From positions 1,905,025 to 1,969,024 of the forward strand of contig JAJVDF010000027.1 of NCBI GenBank assembly GCA_022410635.1: a stretch of DNA of 64,000 nucleotides, in the 5' to 3' direction. Source of the stretch: Tretioscincus oriximinensis (lineage: Eukaryota; Chordata; Lepidosauria; Squamata; Gymnophthalmidae). The stretch's first letter is position 1. Each line of letters opens with the position of its first letter. This document shows, in pieces, positions 34,609-46,444 of the stretch. Position numbers and translations under genes: made by a program. A model generated the notes under the pieces. The model saw only the letters and a program-made list of their open reading frames with translations. It made no database searches and was not told the DNA's origin.

Positions 34609-34615
34609 TTCCCAC

Positions 34616-35745
34616 CCAAGTGCTCAGCATTTCTTTTCTTATTTTCTCAAATGTTCTTTACCAGCTGATGCTTCCTGTTATGTATTCAATATTGAAGATT
34701 CTCCCAAATCAGGATGTTGAAGGATTGAAAAAAATATAATTTAGATGCCCTGTATAGTGCAAATATTAATACTTTCCTTTTTTTTGCATACAAGTAAACT
34801 CCACATTACGATCTTCCAATTTATGAGATAACATCTTTACAAACAGTTTTAGGCCTCTTCCACACATGCTTCTATATAATGTATTTTAAGGGATAGTGGA
34901 TTCATGGCCCGCTGCTTTCTTGAGCTGTGGATTTCTAAGTGAGCAAGCAAATGTCACCATGGCAATCGGCAGGATGTTGCCATCATGATGAGATGGCTCC
35001 CATGCAATTATTCCCCAATTGGCTGCTGGAACGTGGTCTCATGCAACTTTGTCCTGAGATCTCGCTATAGCAATAAGAAAGCCTGTAATGGTAGTGCTGC
35101 ACAGTGGAATGGCTGTATTAGACTTTACCTTCTCTTGTAAGTAGAGGGGTATTGGGCCTTTTCCGTGCAATCAGCACAGATAGCCCATGATCTAATTTGG
35201 TGGAGCTGCCTCTGGAGCGCTTCCACTGAGATAGGTTATGGTTTTGTGTTCAAAAGGTCCATATATTCAAAAAGATGCTACTTCTATTGCCTCCCCCTTT
35301 CCGAATCTCTGCTTTACAACTAGCTCATAAAACAGGGATTACCTGTACACTTTATTTAATTTTATTACATTTTATCCTACCCTTCACTAGAAGGGCCTAG
35401 GGAGTGCCATAGCATTCAATAAAACATAAAATACTTTGGAGAACATAGAATTGATCTGAGAAATTTTAATCTTAGCAGTCTTTTCAGTTATTAATATGTG
35501 AAAATGAAGAAAGTAGAGCACACAATTTGTCAGAGATTCTTTTCTGAAGAATAGAAATTACTATTTCTATAAAAAGCAGGACCACACAAATATTACTTTT
35601 TATGAATATTTTGTTAAATAACTGTGTATATATTAACATTTAATTTACTGTTTTTAGTTTAGATTTTGTTTTCTCTACAGTATTTCACTTTATAACATTG
35701 CTCTTGTTTTTAAAGTCTGTTTAAAGGGTTACTATTGATCATAGA
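34616..35745. other. Possible DNA-transposon ends and LINE tail, otherwise unassigned
   Basis: TAGGCCTCTTCCACACATGC at 34849 and GGGCCTTTTCCGTGCAATC at 35154 look like left ends of hAT-like elements, but matching right ends were not found. TATTTAATTTTATTACATTTTATCC near 35350 resembles a LINE 3' tail in antisense. No gene is supported. Confidence 0.3.
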
Positions 35746-35747
35746 AC

Positions 35748-36010
35748 AGAATTATAGAATTCAAAGAACCCTCGAGAGAAATCAAAGACAAAATTGCCAA
35801 CTTCTATAGCATCCTATTTAGCAGGTTGATTGCCCTTACTGTCAGAATTTTGCTACTATTGCTTCTAGACCTTCTATGTGCAAATGAAAATAAAATGGAG
35901 TTATGGCAGCCCCTCAGTTATTGTAAACAGATACCATGTTAGCTATTAGCCTCCTCTTTTGCAGTCTAAACATTCCATAAAAATGTTCAGGGTTCAGCAT
36001 CTGAATATAA
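35748..36010 (-). mobile_element. CR1-type LINE 3' end
   Basis: ATCATAGAACAGAATTATAGAA at the left contains the complement of the ATTCTATG-type 8-bp repeats that end CR1 elements. Further right CCTCCTCTTTTGCAGTCTAAACATTCC corresponds, in antisense, to the FSLQKRR block seen at 12860. The rest is decayed. Confidence 0.65.
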
Positions 36011-36245
36011 TCTGGATGTCTTTTTTACTGATAATATTTTAACTTATCATTTAACATATACCATTTTCCCCCCGTGAACTGGACATAAAGTTTGGTACTA
36101 ATTGAGGGAATGATTGAGCTTATATTTGTCCAAGAAATAAAGACAAACAAATAATTATATAAAATATATATAATGTCATTGAAACAATATAGATCTCTAT
36201 TCAGTATAGATCAGGGAGAGTATCCCTGATGAAAACTCTAATTAA

Positions 36246-36600
36246 GAACATAAGAACATAAGAAGAGCCATACTGGATCAGGCCACAGCCCATCGAGTCC
36301 AGCATTCTGTGTCACACAAAGGCCCACCAGATGCACCTGGGCAGTCCGAACAGAGGAAAGCAAAATATGCTGCTCCTGTTCGTGACTCCCTGCAAATGGT
36401 ATTTCAAAAGTCCTGCCTGTTGCTCCATCCCGGAGGCTACATCCAGACAACTACCTTAGTATCCATTTATACCCTTAGTGTCCATAAACCTGTCTAGTCC
36501 TGTCTTGAAACTATCCAAGCTGTTAGCTACCTAATTGGACCCTTCGCCCTGCAAGCAGTAGGTTTTGATGGGAAACCACTGCTTCTGTTCAGATGATCAA
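36246..36600 (-). mobile_element. CR1-type LINE 3' end with 8-bp tail repeats
   Basis: AAGAACATAAGAACATAAGA at the left is two and a half copies of an 8-bp unit, the antisense tail. ATACTGGATCAGGCCACAGCC, ACACAAAGGCCCACCAGATGC and TGCCTGTTGCTCCATCCCGG blocks follow, shared with 31915 and 47545. Overlapping ORFs on both strands here are not genes. Confidence 0.75.
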
Positions 36601-37985
36601 ATTTAGGCTGGAAGGAATTATCAACAGTCCATCCTACAGGACAGATTCCAGGTTTGGATAGGAAAACTCAATGCTGAAATTCGTCACCACTCAGCCCATA
36701 GGGATTTAAATAGAGGGTTCTCAGATCAGAGAACATTTTTGGTCCAAATATGTTGTCAGTGTTATAACTGAGTTAAATAAAAGCTACTTTCTTTCAGAAC
36801 TCAGCTAATTGCTCTGATTCACCTGATTTGACAATATATTAACAGAATATAAACAACTATAAATAAAAGGTATCATGTTCCTCTTCTTGCATAGGTAGGT
36901 GTAGGATTGTAAATCAGGTAGCTTAAACACCAATGAACAAATTTATCTTAAAAACATTATCTTAAAAACAAAATCCTAGTGTATTTGTGGAAATCACAAA
37001 CTTTCTGATGGCCAGTTAGCTAAGATAAAAAGTGTGTGAGCTGGAATGGATAAGAGCCAATAAGAAAATAATACTATTATTAAATGTTCAGCCAACCGAA
37101 AAAAAATCATCCACATTTATTACTAGCACATTAACAAGAGAATTTTTTTTAGGAAACATTAAATCTTCAAATAATTGGTATTATATAATCAAATTCCAGT
37201 TGATGATCTTTCATACAAAAAAGTGTACTGTATTAGGAATAAAAAGCTTATATAAACCATTAAGGACAACACTTTACTGCATATTGTAGTCAGCACATCA
37301 AAGAGTTGATCCGATGAGATTAATTTCAATTGCTCTATTCAATTTTCCGTAAGTGAAAGTCTTAGTTTGTAATTGTATGAAAGCCTATTGACAAATGACT
37401 GATTCTTTATGGTTTTACTGAAAAGGGGAATCTGTCAAAACAAATTGCTACTATTAAGGAACTGGAATGTAGAAAAAGATGATACAAAAAAAATCTCTGT
37501 TGGTTTTTGGCTAACATTTTGCTCAACATTTGCAAGTTATTGTTGTTTACAATATTTTCAGTTGCCTCATCCATCACAAGAAATTGTTTGGCATTCATAT
37601 GGGCATATGTGTTACCACAGGAATTCTGTTCTATTGTAGAATTAACATCAATTAGTGTCTACCTATGGAGAAGAAATTTTGTTCTATGGAGACTGTTCCA
37701 TTACTGAAATGTATTGGAAATACAGTATTCAAGGGATTAGATATTATGCCATGAACAAGAATTTTACTTGCCATAGATCAGTTCAGTCTGAAGGCATCTG
37801 AAAGCATCATTTTCTGTGAAGTTCATGCACCAACTATTAAAAAAATCCTTAAGTGATTATTATAAATTCAGGATAGTATATAATGGAAATATTTTTAATC
37901 ATTACTAAGCAAAATTTCACAAGTTACCCATAAAATTTAGTACCTAAAGCATTTTTAGTTATTTGGGCTTTTCTGTCAACTATCA
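36601..37985. other. Unassigned AT-rich DNA
   Basis: Only short, motif-less ORFs were seen; no repeat was assigned. Confidence 0.35.
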
Positions 37986-37989
37986 TTTC

Positions 37990-38276
37990 CTGCCTGCCTG
38001 CCTGCCTGCCTGCATGTATGCCTGCCTGCCTGTCTGCCTGCATGTATGCCTGCCTGCCTGCCTGCCTGCATGCCTGCATGCATGCATGCATGTATGTATG
38101 TATGTATGTATGTATGTATGTATGTATGTATGTATGTATGTATGTATGTATGTATGTATGTATGTATGTATGTATGTATGTANATGTATGTATGTATGTA
38201 TGTATGTATGTATGTATGTATGTATGTATGTATGTATGTATGTATGTATGTATGTATGTATGTATGTATGTATGTA
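37990..38276. repeat. Compound tetranucleotide microsatellite (TGCC)n-(TGCA)n-(TGTA)n
   Basis: TGCC units with TGCATGTA interruptions pass into TGCA units near 38070. About 45 TGTA units follow to 38276, broken by one n near 38183. Because the TGTA unit gives no stop in any plus frame, three long spurious ORFs of CMYV repeats arise here. Confidence 0.98.
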
Positions 38277-39135
38277 GGGTCTTTTGGCTCTTCCTGGCTG
38301 CCTGGTGCAGCTCAAGTCATGTGATTTGGATGCTGGGGTATGCTCTGGCTGAGTAGTGCCATCTTTTTTGGGATTCAAACGCTCATGAGAGCTTGATGCC
38401 TTTGTTCTCCAGTTGAGTGAAACTGACTTACCAGCCAAACAATGGTGGAATCAGGTACAAATAATCTTGATGGACTGGAGGCCTTCTTGAGGCTATTACC
38501 AAGGCTAAAACTGTTTTGTTCAGATTATGCCAGAGAGGAGCTGGATTCAATTGAGCTGTCACGGTTTAATTCTCTGGTAGCCAGATGTTTGATGGACAGG
38601 TACCTGGTATAAGAGTATATGTTTCTCAGCGCTGAACATGTTCAGGGAGGATGGGGTACAACTTTCTGATGAAGGAATACACCTCTCTGTCAAAGGGAAG
38701 GAGGCATGTCTAAAACAGGTACAGAGGGCATTTGTAAGTTGGTTGCAAAAACAGTAGGACTTGCGTGGCGGGAGGACTTTATGCCGCTCTTGTGACGGGT
38801 GCGCATCTTGGCTAGCCAAAGGGATAGTTACTGGCCTGGCTGTCAGATATCCCCTAACTATCCCACATTTGGTAAGGGTCCCTTGTAAAGGGGTTCAGGA
38901 GTGCAGAGCTTGCCCTTGAGGAGAGGTTGGAAGCAGAACGTGACTCTGAGTCGTGGAGGTAGGGTTCAAAATAGATGTGCACCTTGCGAGCACATCTTGT
39001 GTACCACCTCAAGCATGGACTGGGCAGGGCCTACAAGGTGTAGGTCAGGTGGTATCTGCCTTAAGCACGAGCTGGGCAGAGTTCACCAGGAGAGCAAATT
39101 GGGTGGCACCTGCTCGGTAATGTTGTAAATGAATG
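38277..39135 (+). pseudogene. Decayed retroelement fragment (candidate)
   Basis: A GC-richer block follows the microsatellite directly. Near 38636 the plus strand reads MFREDGVQLSDEGIHLSVKG and then ACLKQVQRAFVSWLQ. This resembles the DGxHLS..G end of the esterase-like or Pol C-terminal region that tetrapod retroelements often carry. A GC-rich 3' part with short direct repeats follows: GAGCACATCTTGTGTACCACC, and GGACTGGGCAGGGCC / CGAGCTGGGCAGAGT. No LTR or target duplication was found. The family assignment is tentative. Confidence 0.4.
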
Positions 39136-39613
39136 AAATGCTATCAATGTACTGGTTTCTTGTAATTATTGCCAAGATGGCCTTAACCTGCAAACAACTT
39201 TAAATTTTGTCAGGAAGCAGCAGAGTGAATTGGAATGGTGGAGTAAATTTCTAATTCAAAACTCTATTATTTAGTGATCTTTCTTAGAACTGCCAAGGAG
39301 GTTTTCAAAACTGAAACGAGACTATCTATTAGCTAGTCTGCATCTTTACCCTCCTACTTTCCCAAGTATGACTGTACTTTCCAGGGAGTGTTATCAATAT
39401 GTATCTGAAGTATGATAGTTCAAGACCTGTCATTTATGTTTCTAATCAAGATGAAGATTTTATTATATTTGTTTCGTCCAAAAACATTGATTGACCTTTC
39501 TAATACTATTGGTAGAAAGTTTGCCCAGTCTTAGAAAAACCTTTAAATCTTTTATTCCTTTGTGTTGGTACATCCTCCCTCACCAACTTGTATACATCAA
39601 GTTGGATGGGACC
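39136..39613. other. Unassigned sequence
   Basis: No gene or repeat recognised. Confidence 0.35.
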
Positions 39614-40300
39614 TCCCCTTCTGTCCGCCCCATGAATTCACATGTATTCTGCATTCCACTCGCAGCAAAGTCCTGCTATCCCAGCAGGCACGGATAGCTC
39701 AGTCCCTTAGGAATTCGTCTCTCACCTGGGAGATTGGGTTTCGAAGCCCTCTGTGGGACGTGGGGAGGGGTGAGCACCTTCCACTAGCCTGTAGCTCTAG
39801 CCAACCCAGCTATTTGAAAGCATAAATTGCAATAAATTGCAACTGACTGCAAGTAGATACATGGGAACCACCAGAGCTTGGTGGGGAAGATAGAATGGAA
39901 GCCTTCGGGCAAAATATATCCTTGTAAGCCGCTTTGAGTCCCTTTGAAAGGTGAGAAAAGCGGGGTATAAGAACCCAGTTCTTCTTCTTCATTTGCTGTA
40001 GATCAAACAGCCACCCCATTTCATCCGATTCAGGAGCGGCATTTTATAACATCCAAATGAAGGACTTGCACGAAAATGTTAATCTTGTGAGACTTTGGGG
40101 CGAGAAAAGCAGTTCATTAGCTCTTGGCTCACAAATAGGCAGGGTCGCAGAGAATGCTGGGGATTGTAGTTAGAAAAGCATAGCAATGCCTTCTGGGGGC
40201 TTGTCATCTGAAGGCATTGCTAGGAGAAGAATCACAACAACATAGAATAGGTCAAGTAGCTAAGACATGTTTTTTTTAAAGCAGGGAAAACCATGTGTTG
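39614..40300. repeat. Dispersed ~400-bp repeat, copy R2, split by a SINE
   Basis: The left part (39614-39683) has the CTGTCCGCCCCATGAATTC and CACATGT words of R1 at 601-650. The right part (39991-40300) resumes with the block matching R1 from about 680, through TGAGACTTTGGGG, TCTTGGCTCACA, AGAATGCTGGGGATTGTAGT and AAGGCATTGCTAGG. The SINE at 39687-39990 fills the gap exactly, so it inserted into this copy. Confidence 0.7.
39687..39990 (+). mobile_element. Sauria-type tRNA-derived SINE, best copy
   Basis: The head resembles a tRNA: GGATAGCTCAGTCCCTTAGG (A-box region) and GGTTTCGAAGCCC (B-box), so RNA polymerase III would drive it. A body with GAGGGGTGAGCACC, CAACCCAGCTATTTGAAAGC and GGTGGGGAAGATAGAA follows. 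Next is a LINE-derived 3' part, TTGTAAGCCGCTTTGAGTCCC, and a TTCTTCTTCTTC tail. It is not a functional tRNA gene because the tRNA-like part lacks a proper acceptor stem and runs into SINE body. It lies within repeat R2. Confidence 0.85.
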
Positions 40301-41747
40301 AGGATGTATCCTTTATTATTGTCCAGCTTTTGCTTTTATAGACAATAATACTGAAGAGGGATTTCTTTTATTTGTTTTTATATCAGCTTCAGGTTAGTTT
40401 AACTGATGGGTGTCAGATTACTAATGGAAAAGCACAGCATAGTCCCTTTAAATTTGGAAGTTAGCCCAGCTACCACAAGGAAGGGCCACTTATATAAGAG
40501 AGTATAAATTACAGCAAACAGAAGAGTGATTTCCATTTTCAACTTACCAAAAGCAAATAAAACAATTTCAGAACAACTTCAGATCTATTAAGCAAATACC
40601 AATGCCTAAAATATTACTTTTTAATAGAGTCAAACAATTTACAATCTTGTTAGGAGATACTGCTCTTGTCAAAATATACTATCAATAGTGATTTAGACTT
40701 TTTAAAAAATCCATTTTTTAATTTTTCATAACACATCTCAAACTTTATCCATCATTCAAAATAACTCAGCATTATTCACTTTTGGAAAACCAATCAAAGC
40801 CTATTTTTCTGTTCATCACTCTCCATTTTAATAGTGATTTATTTTTGTTTCTTGACATCTTTTAATATATAATATAAAAAGTATTATTGTGGTATCTCAG
40901 ATGTCATTATACAATTTGGAGACATAAATAAGTTGGATTTTTTTATGTTTTACAAGTTTGAAAATAGTTATTTTCATAGTACCTAACCATCTTTTCCTCA
41001 TAAACATACTACTTGGCAATTGCTGAGTGTTTGCAATCAAGCCCATTCAGTTTGTGTTAAAAGTTTGTACTAACACTTTACGAGACTGTCCTGAATGTAC
41101 AATAAATGCAGCAGTTGTGCCAGTTATGAGGAGTCAAGTTGCTGCCAAGAGTGCTAATGCCAGCTATGTGTGGTGAAGTCAAATGCAAAGATATATAGTG
41201 TATGATGTACTGCTAACCCAAGCTGATTACTGAGTTCCTGTCATATTCTAATGATGGCAATATATAATGAAGACATATATTTCAGTGAAGGATGAGCAGC
41301 ATACCGTTTTCATTATTTTTTTTCCATGATATGAAGCAGACGGGATCCAGTTCCCAAAATATAATGAACAGTAATGATGAGCTTTCTGATGTTGCTGAGC
41401 TATTATTGCTTCTATCATCCCTGTCTTTGACCTTGCGAGCAGAGAATGAAGTTTTCAGATAGTCCAAAAATATCTGGAAGGCACCGTCATGTCTGTTGTC
41501 TTAACTCAAAAGGCTATAGACAAAAAAAGACTTGCTTCCCAGAGAGTGACATATGCTTTTATATTAGCTTTATCAAAATATTTGCAGTGTTGATTGAGAA
41601 GTGGACCTGTAACAGTAGAACATGTAGATGCTGACTTCAGCTCATCATTTAAATATGCAATACTGTTTCCCAAGGAATGATAACACCAATGTCATTATAA
41701 GCAAGCAAGAAAAAAATTATACAAGTGAAAATATTTAATTATGCACC
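40301..41747. other. Unassigned AT-rich DNA
   Basis: No gene or repeat recognised. The stretch 40980-41280 is of higher complexity and might be unique conserved DNA, which cannot be judged here. Confidence 0.35.
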
Positions 41748-41990
41748 AGAAGAAGTAGTAGTTTCGCCAGCAGGCTTACATCTTATTCTATCTTCCCCAT
41801 CAAATTAATGATGGTATTCATTTACCTAATTGATATGCAAATTATAAATTTGCATCTCTTTCAAATAGCTGAGTTGGCTAAGCTGCAGACTAATGGAAGG
41901 CGCTCACCCTTCCCCACATCCGACACAGGCCTTTGAAACCTGATGTCCCAGATGGAAGACCATCACCTTAGCGACTGAGCCATTCCACAT
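41748..41990 (-). mobile_element. Sauria-type tRNA-derived SINE
   Basis: Plus-strand order: AGAAGAAGTAGTAG (tail complement), ATCTTCCCCATCA, TCTTTCAAATAGCTGAGTTGG, CGCTCACCCTTCCCCAC, then the tRNA-like head complement ending TAGCGACTGAGCCATTCC. The LINE-derived part near the tail is shortened compared with 39687-39990. Confidence 0.75.
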
Positions 41991-42897
41991 TCAAAATGAA
42001 ATAGAGAAGCACAATTCTATAATCATAGATTTCAAATAAATATTTCACCAAATATATAAAAAATTGTCCAAGAGAAAATGAATAGAAGCAATGCTCCCTC
42101 CTAATATAGCATAGTTTTAAACCATTTTAAACATCAGTCAGAAGAATGTCATATATGATTTTCTCTTCAGTTATAATATTGAGGGAAATTATTAGGATTT
42201 TACTTACTTGGATAATTTCTTTTTCTGATCCTAAGGGGTTATGACAGGTAACAATATCCTAAGCTCAATTTGTCATTATAACAAGCCTTTGAAGTAGGTT
42301 AGTTGATGTGCCAGTAACTTGCCTGAGGCTAATCAACTTTGGACTGCCATATTCATTCAAATTAACCCCTAAACCATATATTATACCTACTCCAAGTAGA
42401 TATGTCTTAAGATCAAAATGTCATCCAATATCAAAAGCTAAAGCTAGCAAAGATTTGCTCTGGCATCATTGTGTTTTATTTTGGCCAACTGATAAATCTG
42501 GATACTTGATATGTATAGTAGGAAATATCCCAAATGAGAACAGAGGTGGTTTTCTGAGCAAAGTCAGGTCACAATGAATGTCTATTTTGAAACCTAATTT
42601 AGAGGTATAGATCTTTTTGACTACATTTGTGTTACTATATTTTAGTTATATCCATTCCTTAATCACTTGGATACCATTGTTGCCTTCAGGCTATTTTAAC
42701 AGTATTTGCTTTAACAAAATGAGAGAAATAGGGGATTAAACACCTTTGCAAGGTGATCGTATTTTGCATGAATTCGTAGCTTGTATGGTGAAAATTCTAA
42801 GACAGTCTCTGCACAGAGGAAAAACAATTTGAGAATCAGGAGCATAGGGGCCCAGTTCCAACACACAGGAAATAGTAATCTTCTATATGAAAGTTAA
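41991..42897. other. Unassigned AT-rich DNA
   Basis: A plus-strand ORF of 89 codons (42308-42577) shows no motif. Nothing else was recognised. Confidence 0.35.
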
Positions 42898-43030
42898 GCC
42901 CTTTTCACATTGGGCCTTATTCTGGGATCTATCTCAGAATAGGAGTCTGCCATGGTCTGTACTGGCATGTGAATGGCAAGCTTCCATTCTGATATATATC
43001 CCTTAATAAGGCTCAGGGCAGAAATGGTCT
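42898..43030. mobile_element. Palindromic DNA transposon, copy C (internally deleted)
   Basis: GCCCTTTTCACATTGGGCC, ATCTATCTCAGAATAGGAGT, TCTGCCAT, GTACTGGCATGTGAATGG and the AATAAGGCTCAGGGCAG end match copies A and B. The central GGCAGGCCC palindrome is missing. TAA lies on both sides (42895 left; about 43031 right), consistent with a 3-bp target. Confidence 0.65.
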
Positions 43031-43033
43031 TAA

Positions 43034-45004
43034 TTTCCTCAAGAAGACAGCAACCTAGATAAATTGCAAGTTCAATGCTATGAATGTACAGTGGAGGTCA
43101 GGATTAGACAAGTACCATTAAATTTTAATGTTGGAGAACACTACCTGTCTAGTTGAGGTGGCAACATATGATTACTACACCCCTTTCATCCCCCCTATCC
43201 CCCAGGTGCCTCATCAATATTTCATGGAACTTATCCATTAGTGGGGTCTTTTGTTCTTTCTTTATGCACTATAGAATTAAATGCTAACAAATTAAATTTT
43301 GAGCATTTACAGTTGTTTTACAAATGTAAAGAATATTAATTAAATCCAAGGAAACTTCTTACTGATGACAAGTAACTGCTTGTATCTTGTAGCTTACTAA
43401 ACTAAGCAACCATAAAATATTAACCATAAAATAACTTCATTGTCCTTGTCATTGTCCAATGATATTCAGTTTACTAAACTGTACATTTTCCAATATCTAC
43501 AGTACATTTGTAGGCTTCAGTGTCATATTGGAACAAACATTGTGTTGTCACTGAAAAGGTGAGTTATTGAGAAAGGACCAGTACCATCAAGTTACCAAAA
43601 ACATTTGGGATTGTGGCTTGGGTAGGCACAAAACTTACTGGTAGATATCCAGGTGTTCAGCTGCTATCCGTTTCCCACTGAATACCTCAGAAAATCATCA
43701 TTTGTGAATAATTTTAACAACTAGGTATTTAAAGTAGAGCAAATTAAACTGTGTAGATGATTAATTCAGAATTAAAGGTCCTGTTTTCAACTTTTCAGAA
43801 GTATAATTCTGGATATGAGAACAGTGCCCTTTTATATCATATTAAGAAATGTTGATTATAGTTACATAATTTATTGTGCTGAATCATCCCATAATACACC
43901 AACCAGAATACACATCACTCTGTAATAGATTATGTTGATTGGTTTTGTTGGCAGATGTGAAAGAGCATCATTGCTCATTATATAGTAAGCTTAATTGGTT
44001 TTCCCCTGAATTACGTAGACAATATTCCTTTAATCTGCTCACACAGAGGGTACTTAAATTCAAAATCTTTGAAATATTGTTTAATTGTCAACATTTTTCA
44101 GATAGCAGTTATGCTCAAGGATTGATTTATAAACCAAAAGGACGTGCCATTTGGGACGACTATTGTAACAGACCTAAAGGTCAGAAAGAAGATAATCGGT
44201 GGTATTAGCATCTTCCCCTTGGAAACTGTTAAATGAAAATGTCAAAAATACAGAGCAAAACCACAGTCTCATTCAAAGTATGCATAGCAAAAAGGTTTTT
44301 AAACACAGGGAGGACTTGAGAATTAAGATCATGGGATTTTGGGGAGCCAGGGCTAAATACTGATGTGATGATCTCCCTGAACTAGGATTACATTTCCGTT
44401 ACATGACAAAGATAGCCTTGGAGCAGACTGTCTCCATACTACCTTGTGTTGATGCGCCTTGGAACTCTTGTTATGACCTCAGAAGTGGGGGACATATCTC
44501 TTACATTCAGGGAATATATTTATACTGAATCCTTGACTCTTTTATAGCATCTTGTGAAAACCCTATGAGACAAATTATGGACTGCCAGTAGCTGTGTGTG
44601 AAGCTGTCTCATAAGGAACCCAGAAACCTTGACTCCCATGCACAGATACCAGCAGTTCTTAGTGTGATCTACCAGTTGCAGCAAAGAGACATTCCTGTAT
44701 TAATCAGATTGCATCAGAGAAACATCCTTCCCCTTGTCAGTTTACCAGAGTAAGTTGAAATGTAGCACCAGTTTCAGTAGCATCAAAAGTTCACAAACTG
44801 TAGATAAATGAGAGATTTCCTATTGATTCCTTGTGCTGTTCATTCAATGGACACCAAGGTTTCCATTGGAGGAATTAAGGTAAAAAATGAGATTGGGAAT
44901 GTTACTTTACAGTAAATATGTAGTTCTGATCATGCAAAATTGATACATTCAACACATTGTCAATTCCTCACAATTTCCTTGCAATAAGAATACCCATAGT
45001 TAGT
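43034..45004. other. Mostly unassigned DNA with one 89-codon ORF
   Basis: The plus-strand frame 43939-44208 reads SLYSKLNWFSPELRRQYSF and YKPKGRAIWDDYCN. The first part vaguely resembles the C-terminal region of some non-LTR elements (Y.KL.WL....R), but this is not firm. No other feature was recognised. Confidence 0.3.
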
Positions 45005-45120
45005 TTATTTCAGAGAAATAGCCGTGTTAGTCCAGTAGAAAGTCCAGCAAAGGGGCTAGTAGCACTTACAGACTAACAGGAGAAAAGTGGGTGGCATAAG
45101 CTTTTGTACACATGCCATAA
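45005..45120 (-). mobile_element. Penelope-like element 3' end
   Basis: TTTCAGAGAAATAGCCGTG, AGTAGAAAGTCCAGCAAAGG, GGGCTAGTAGCACTT, AACAGGAGAAAAGTGGGTGG and GCATAAGCTTTTGTACACATG run in that order. This is the reverse complement of 14815-14936 and the same terminal block as 33175-33230. Confidence 0.8.
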
Positions 45121-46440
45121 ACATGTCAAAATCCCTCACCATACATAAGTTGTAGATTCTAGCCTGGTACATAACAAGCCACATCTTATTTTTTCCAAAA
45201 AGGATTTTACCAGTTCAATATCGATTTTTCAAGTTTCAATGACAGAAGTTCTTTTCCTCTCAGTGATCACTTATTTCAAACCATAAAGCACACTTCTGCC
45301 TACCGCACCTGAGACTAGAAGTTTTCACCTCTCCTTCGTGAGTCTGCATTTAGCAAGAGCGGGAAGGAAACAAAAGTGAAAAGAGTTTCAAACAGTGTGA
45401 AAACAACCCATCATTTAGTTAGCACACTATGTCCCTTCCTACATTATGGGTCTAATAAGGGAATTCTGAGGTTTGATATCAATGAATGGCAAGTGAATGG
45501 GGTAAAAGGTACCACTATGGATAGAAGGGCATTAATACTCTTGAATAATTTGACATAACTATGGTAACCAGCTCTGCAGTAATGATGGTTACTCATATTT
45601 CCATAGAAACAGGATTTAAAAAGGAGAAATTGCCTTTAATTTATTTCCCATGCTTTCAGTGACAATAGCATAATGGGCATTTCAAGCTACAAAATAAACA
45701 CATATTTTGGCTGCAAGAGGGACAAAAAATTATTCAAAGACATCAAAAGGTATTTTATGGTTGCACTTCTATTTCTTATTAACTGGACAGTTGGAGATAG
45801 GATGTTCACAATACAAATTTGCTAAAAATATAAAATCACTCAACCGTTGCAATTATTGATATTGTTGATATAATTGGGTTTTTTTTTTCTCACAACTATA
45901 GGTTCTTGAAAAAGAGGTGATGTGAATATTTCCAGAACTACAATACTTTATAACTCACCCCATCTGACTATCCTAATTTAGATGTCACGGGAGTGAAATT
46001 CTGATTGGAAGATGAACATATCTATTCATATTTCAGATATGCAGGTACAGTACTTGATTTAGCCAGTCTTGTGTTGTAAGGAACCATAGAGGTCATTCTG
46101 ACATGATTTCCAAACAAAACTGAAAGTAGTTTAAGTTTTCACTGACTGACATTCCTTAACTTTAGTCCAAACAAAAATGGTTTCAGTTCTGAACTCATGT
46201 TCATTTTGTCATTCTCTGAACTTTCTGAGGAACTTTGAACTTTCCTGTTCAAAATGGACTAAAAACAGAACAAAAGTGAACTAAAATTATCCTGATCTTT
46301 TTCAGGGCTGAACCCACTTTGTAGCTATAGCCCCATTTTGTTTTTTACAGAAGGAGCTTACTTTGGGCAGTAAGAAAGAAATTTTATTTTAGTGTTGATT
46401 ACCACTTTACAGCAGTTCCATACAGGGCCTGATTGCAACA
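45121..46440. other. Unassigned AT-rich DNA
   Basis: No gene or repeat recognised. Confidence 0.35.
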
Positions 46441-46444
46441 GTGA

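Larger units (their letters stand above)
33170..34615 (-). mobile_element. Penelope-like retroelement, 5' truncated, with RT and GIY-YIG parts
   Basis: The minus strand carries, in order, a reverse-transcriptase piece (34608-34348), a linker, a GIY-YIG endonuclease region (34098-33424) and a 3' terminal sequence ending near 33175 with the GGCATAAGCTTTCATAGACA block shared by the other PLE fragments. The 5' part of the RT is missing beyond about 34615. Penelope-like elements use the RT with a GIY-YIG endonuclease for target-primed insertion. Two n calls and frame breaks between the parts show it is inactive. Confidence 0.85.

Noticed and set aside
37963..38438. Long ORFs on both strands encoding CMYV or HTYI repeats
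   Set aside because: They are products of the tetranucleotide microsatellite, which has no stop in any frame of the TGTA unit or its complement.
39687..39760. tRNA gene
   Set aside because: A- and B-box-like words are present, but the sequence continues into a SINE body with a LINE-type tail, and similar decayed copies exist at three other sites.
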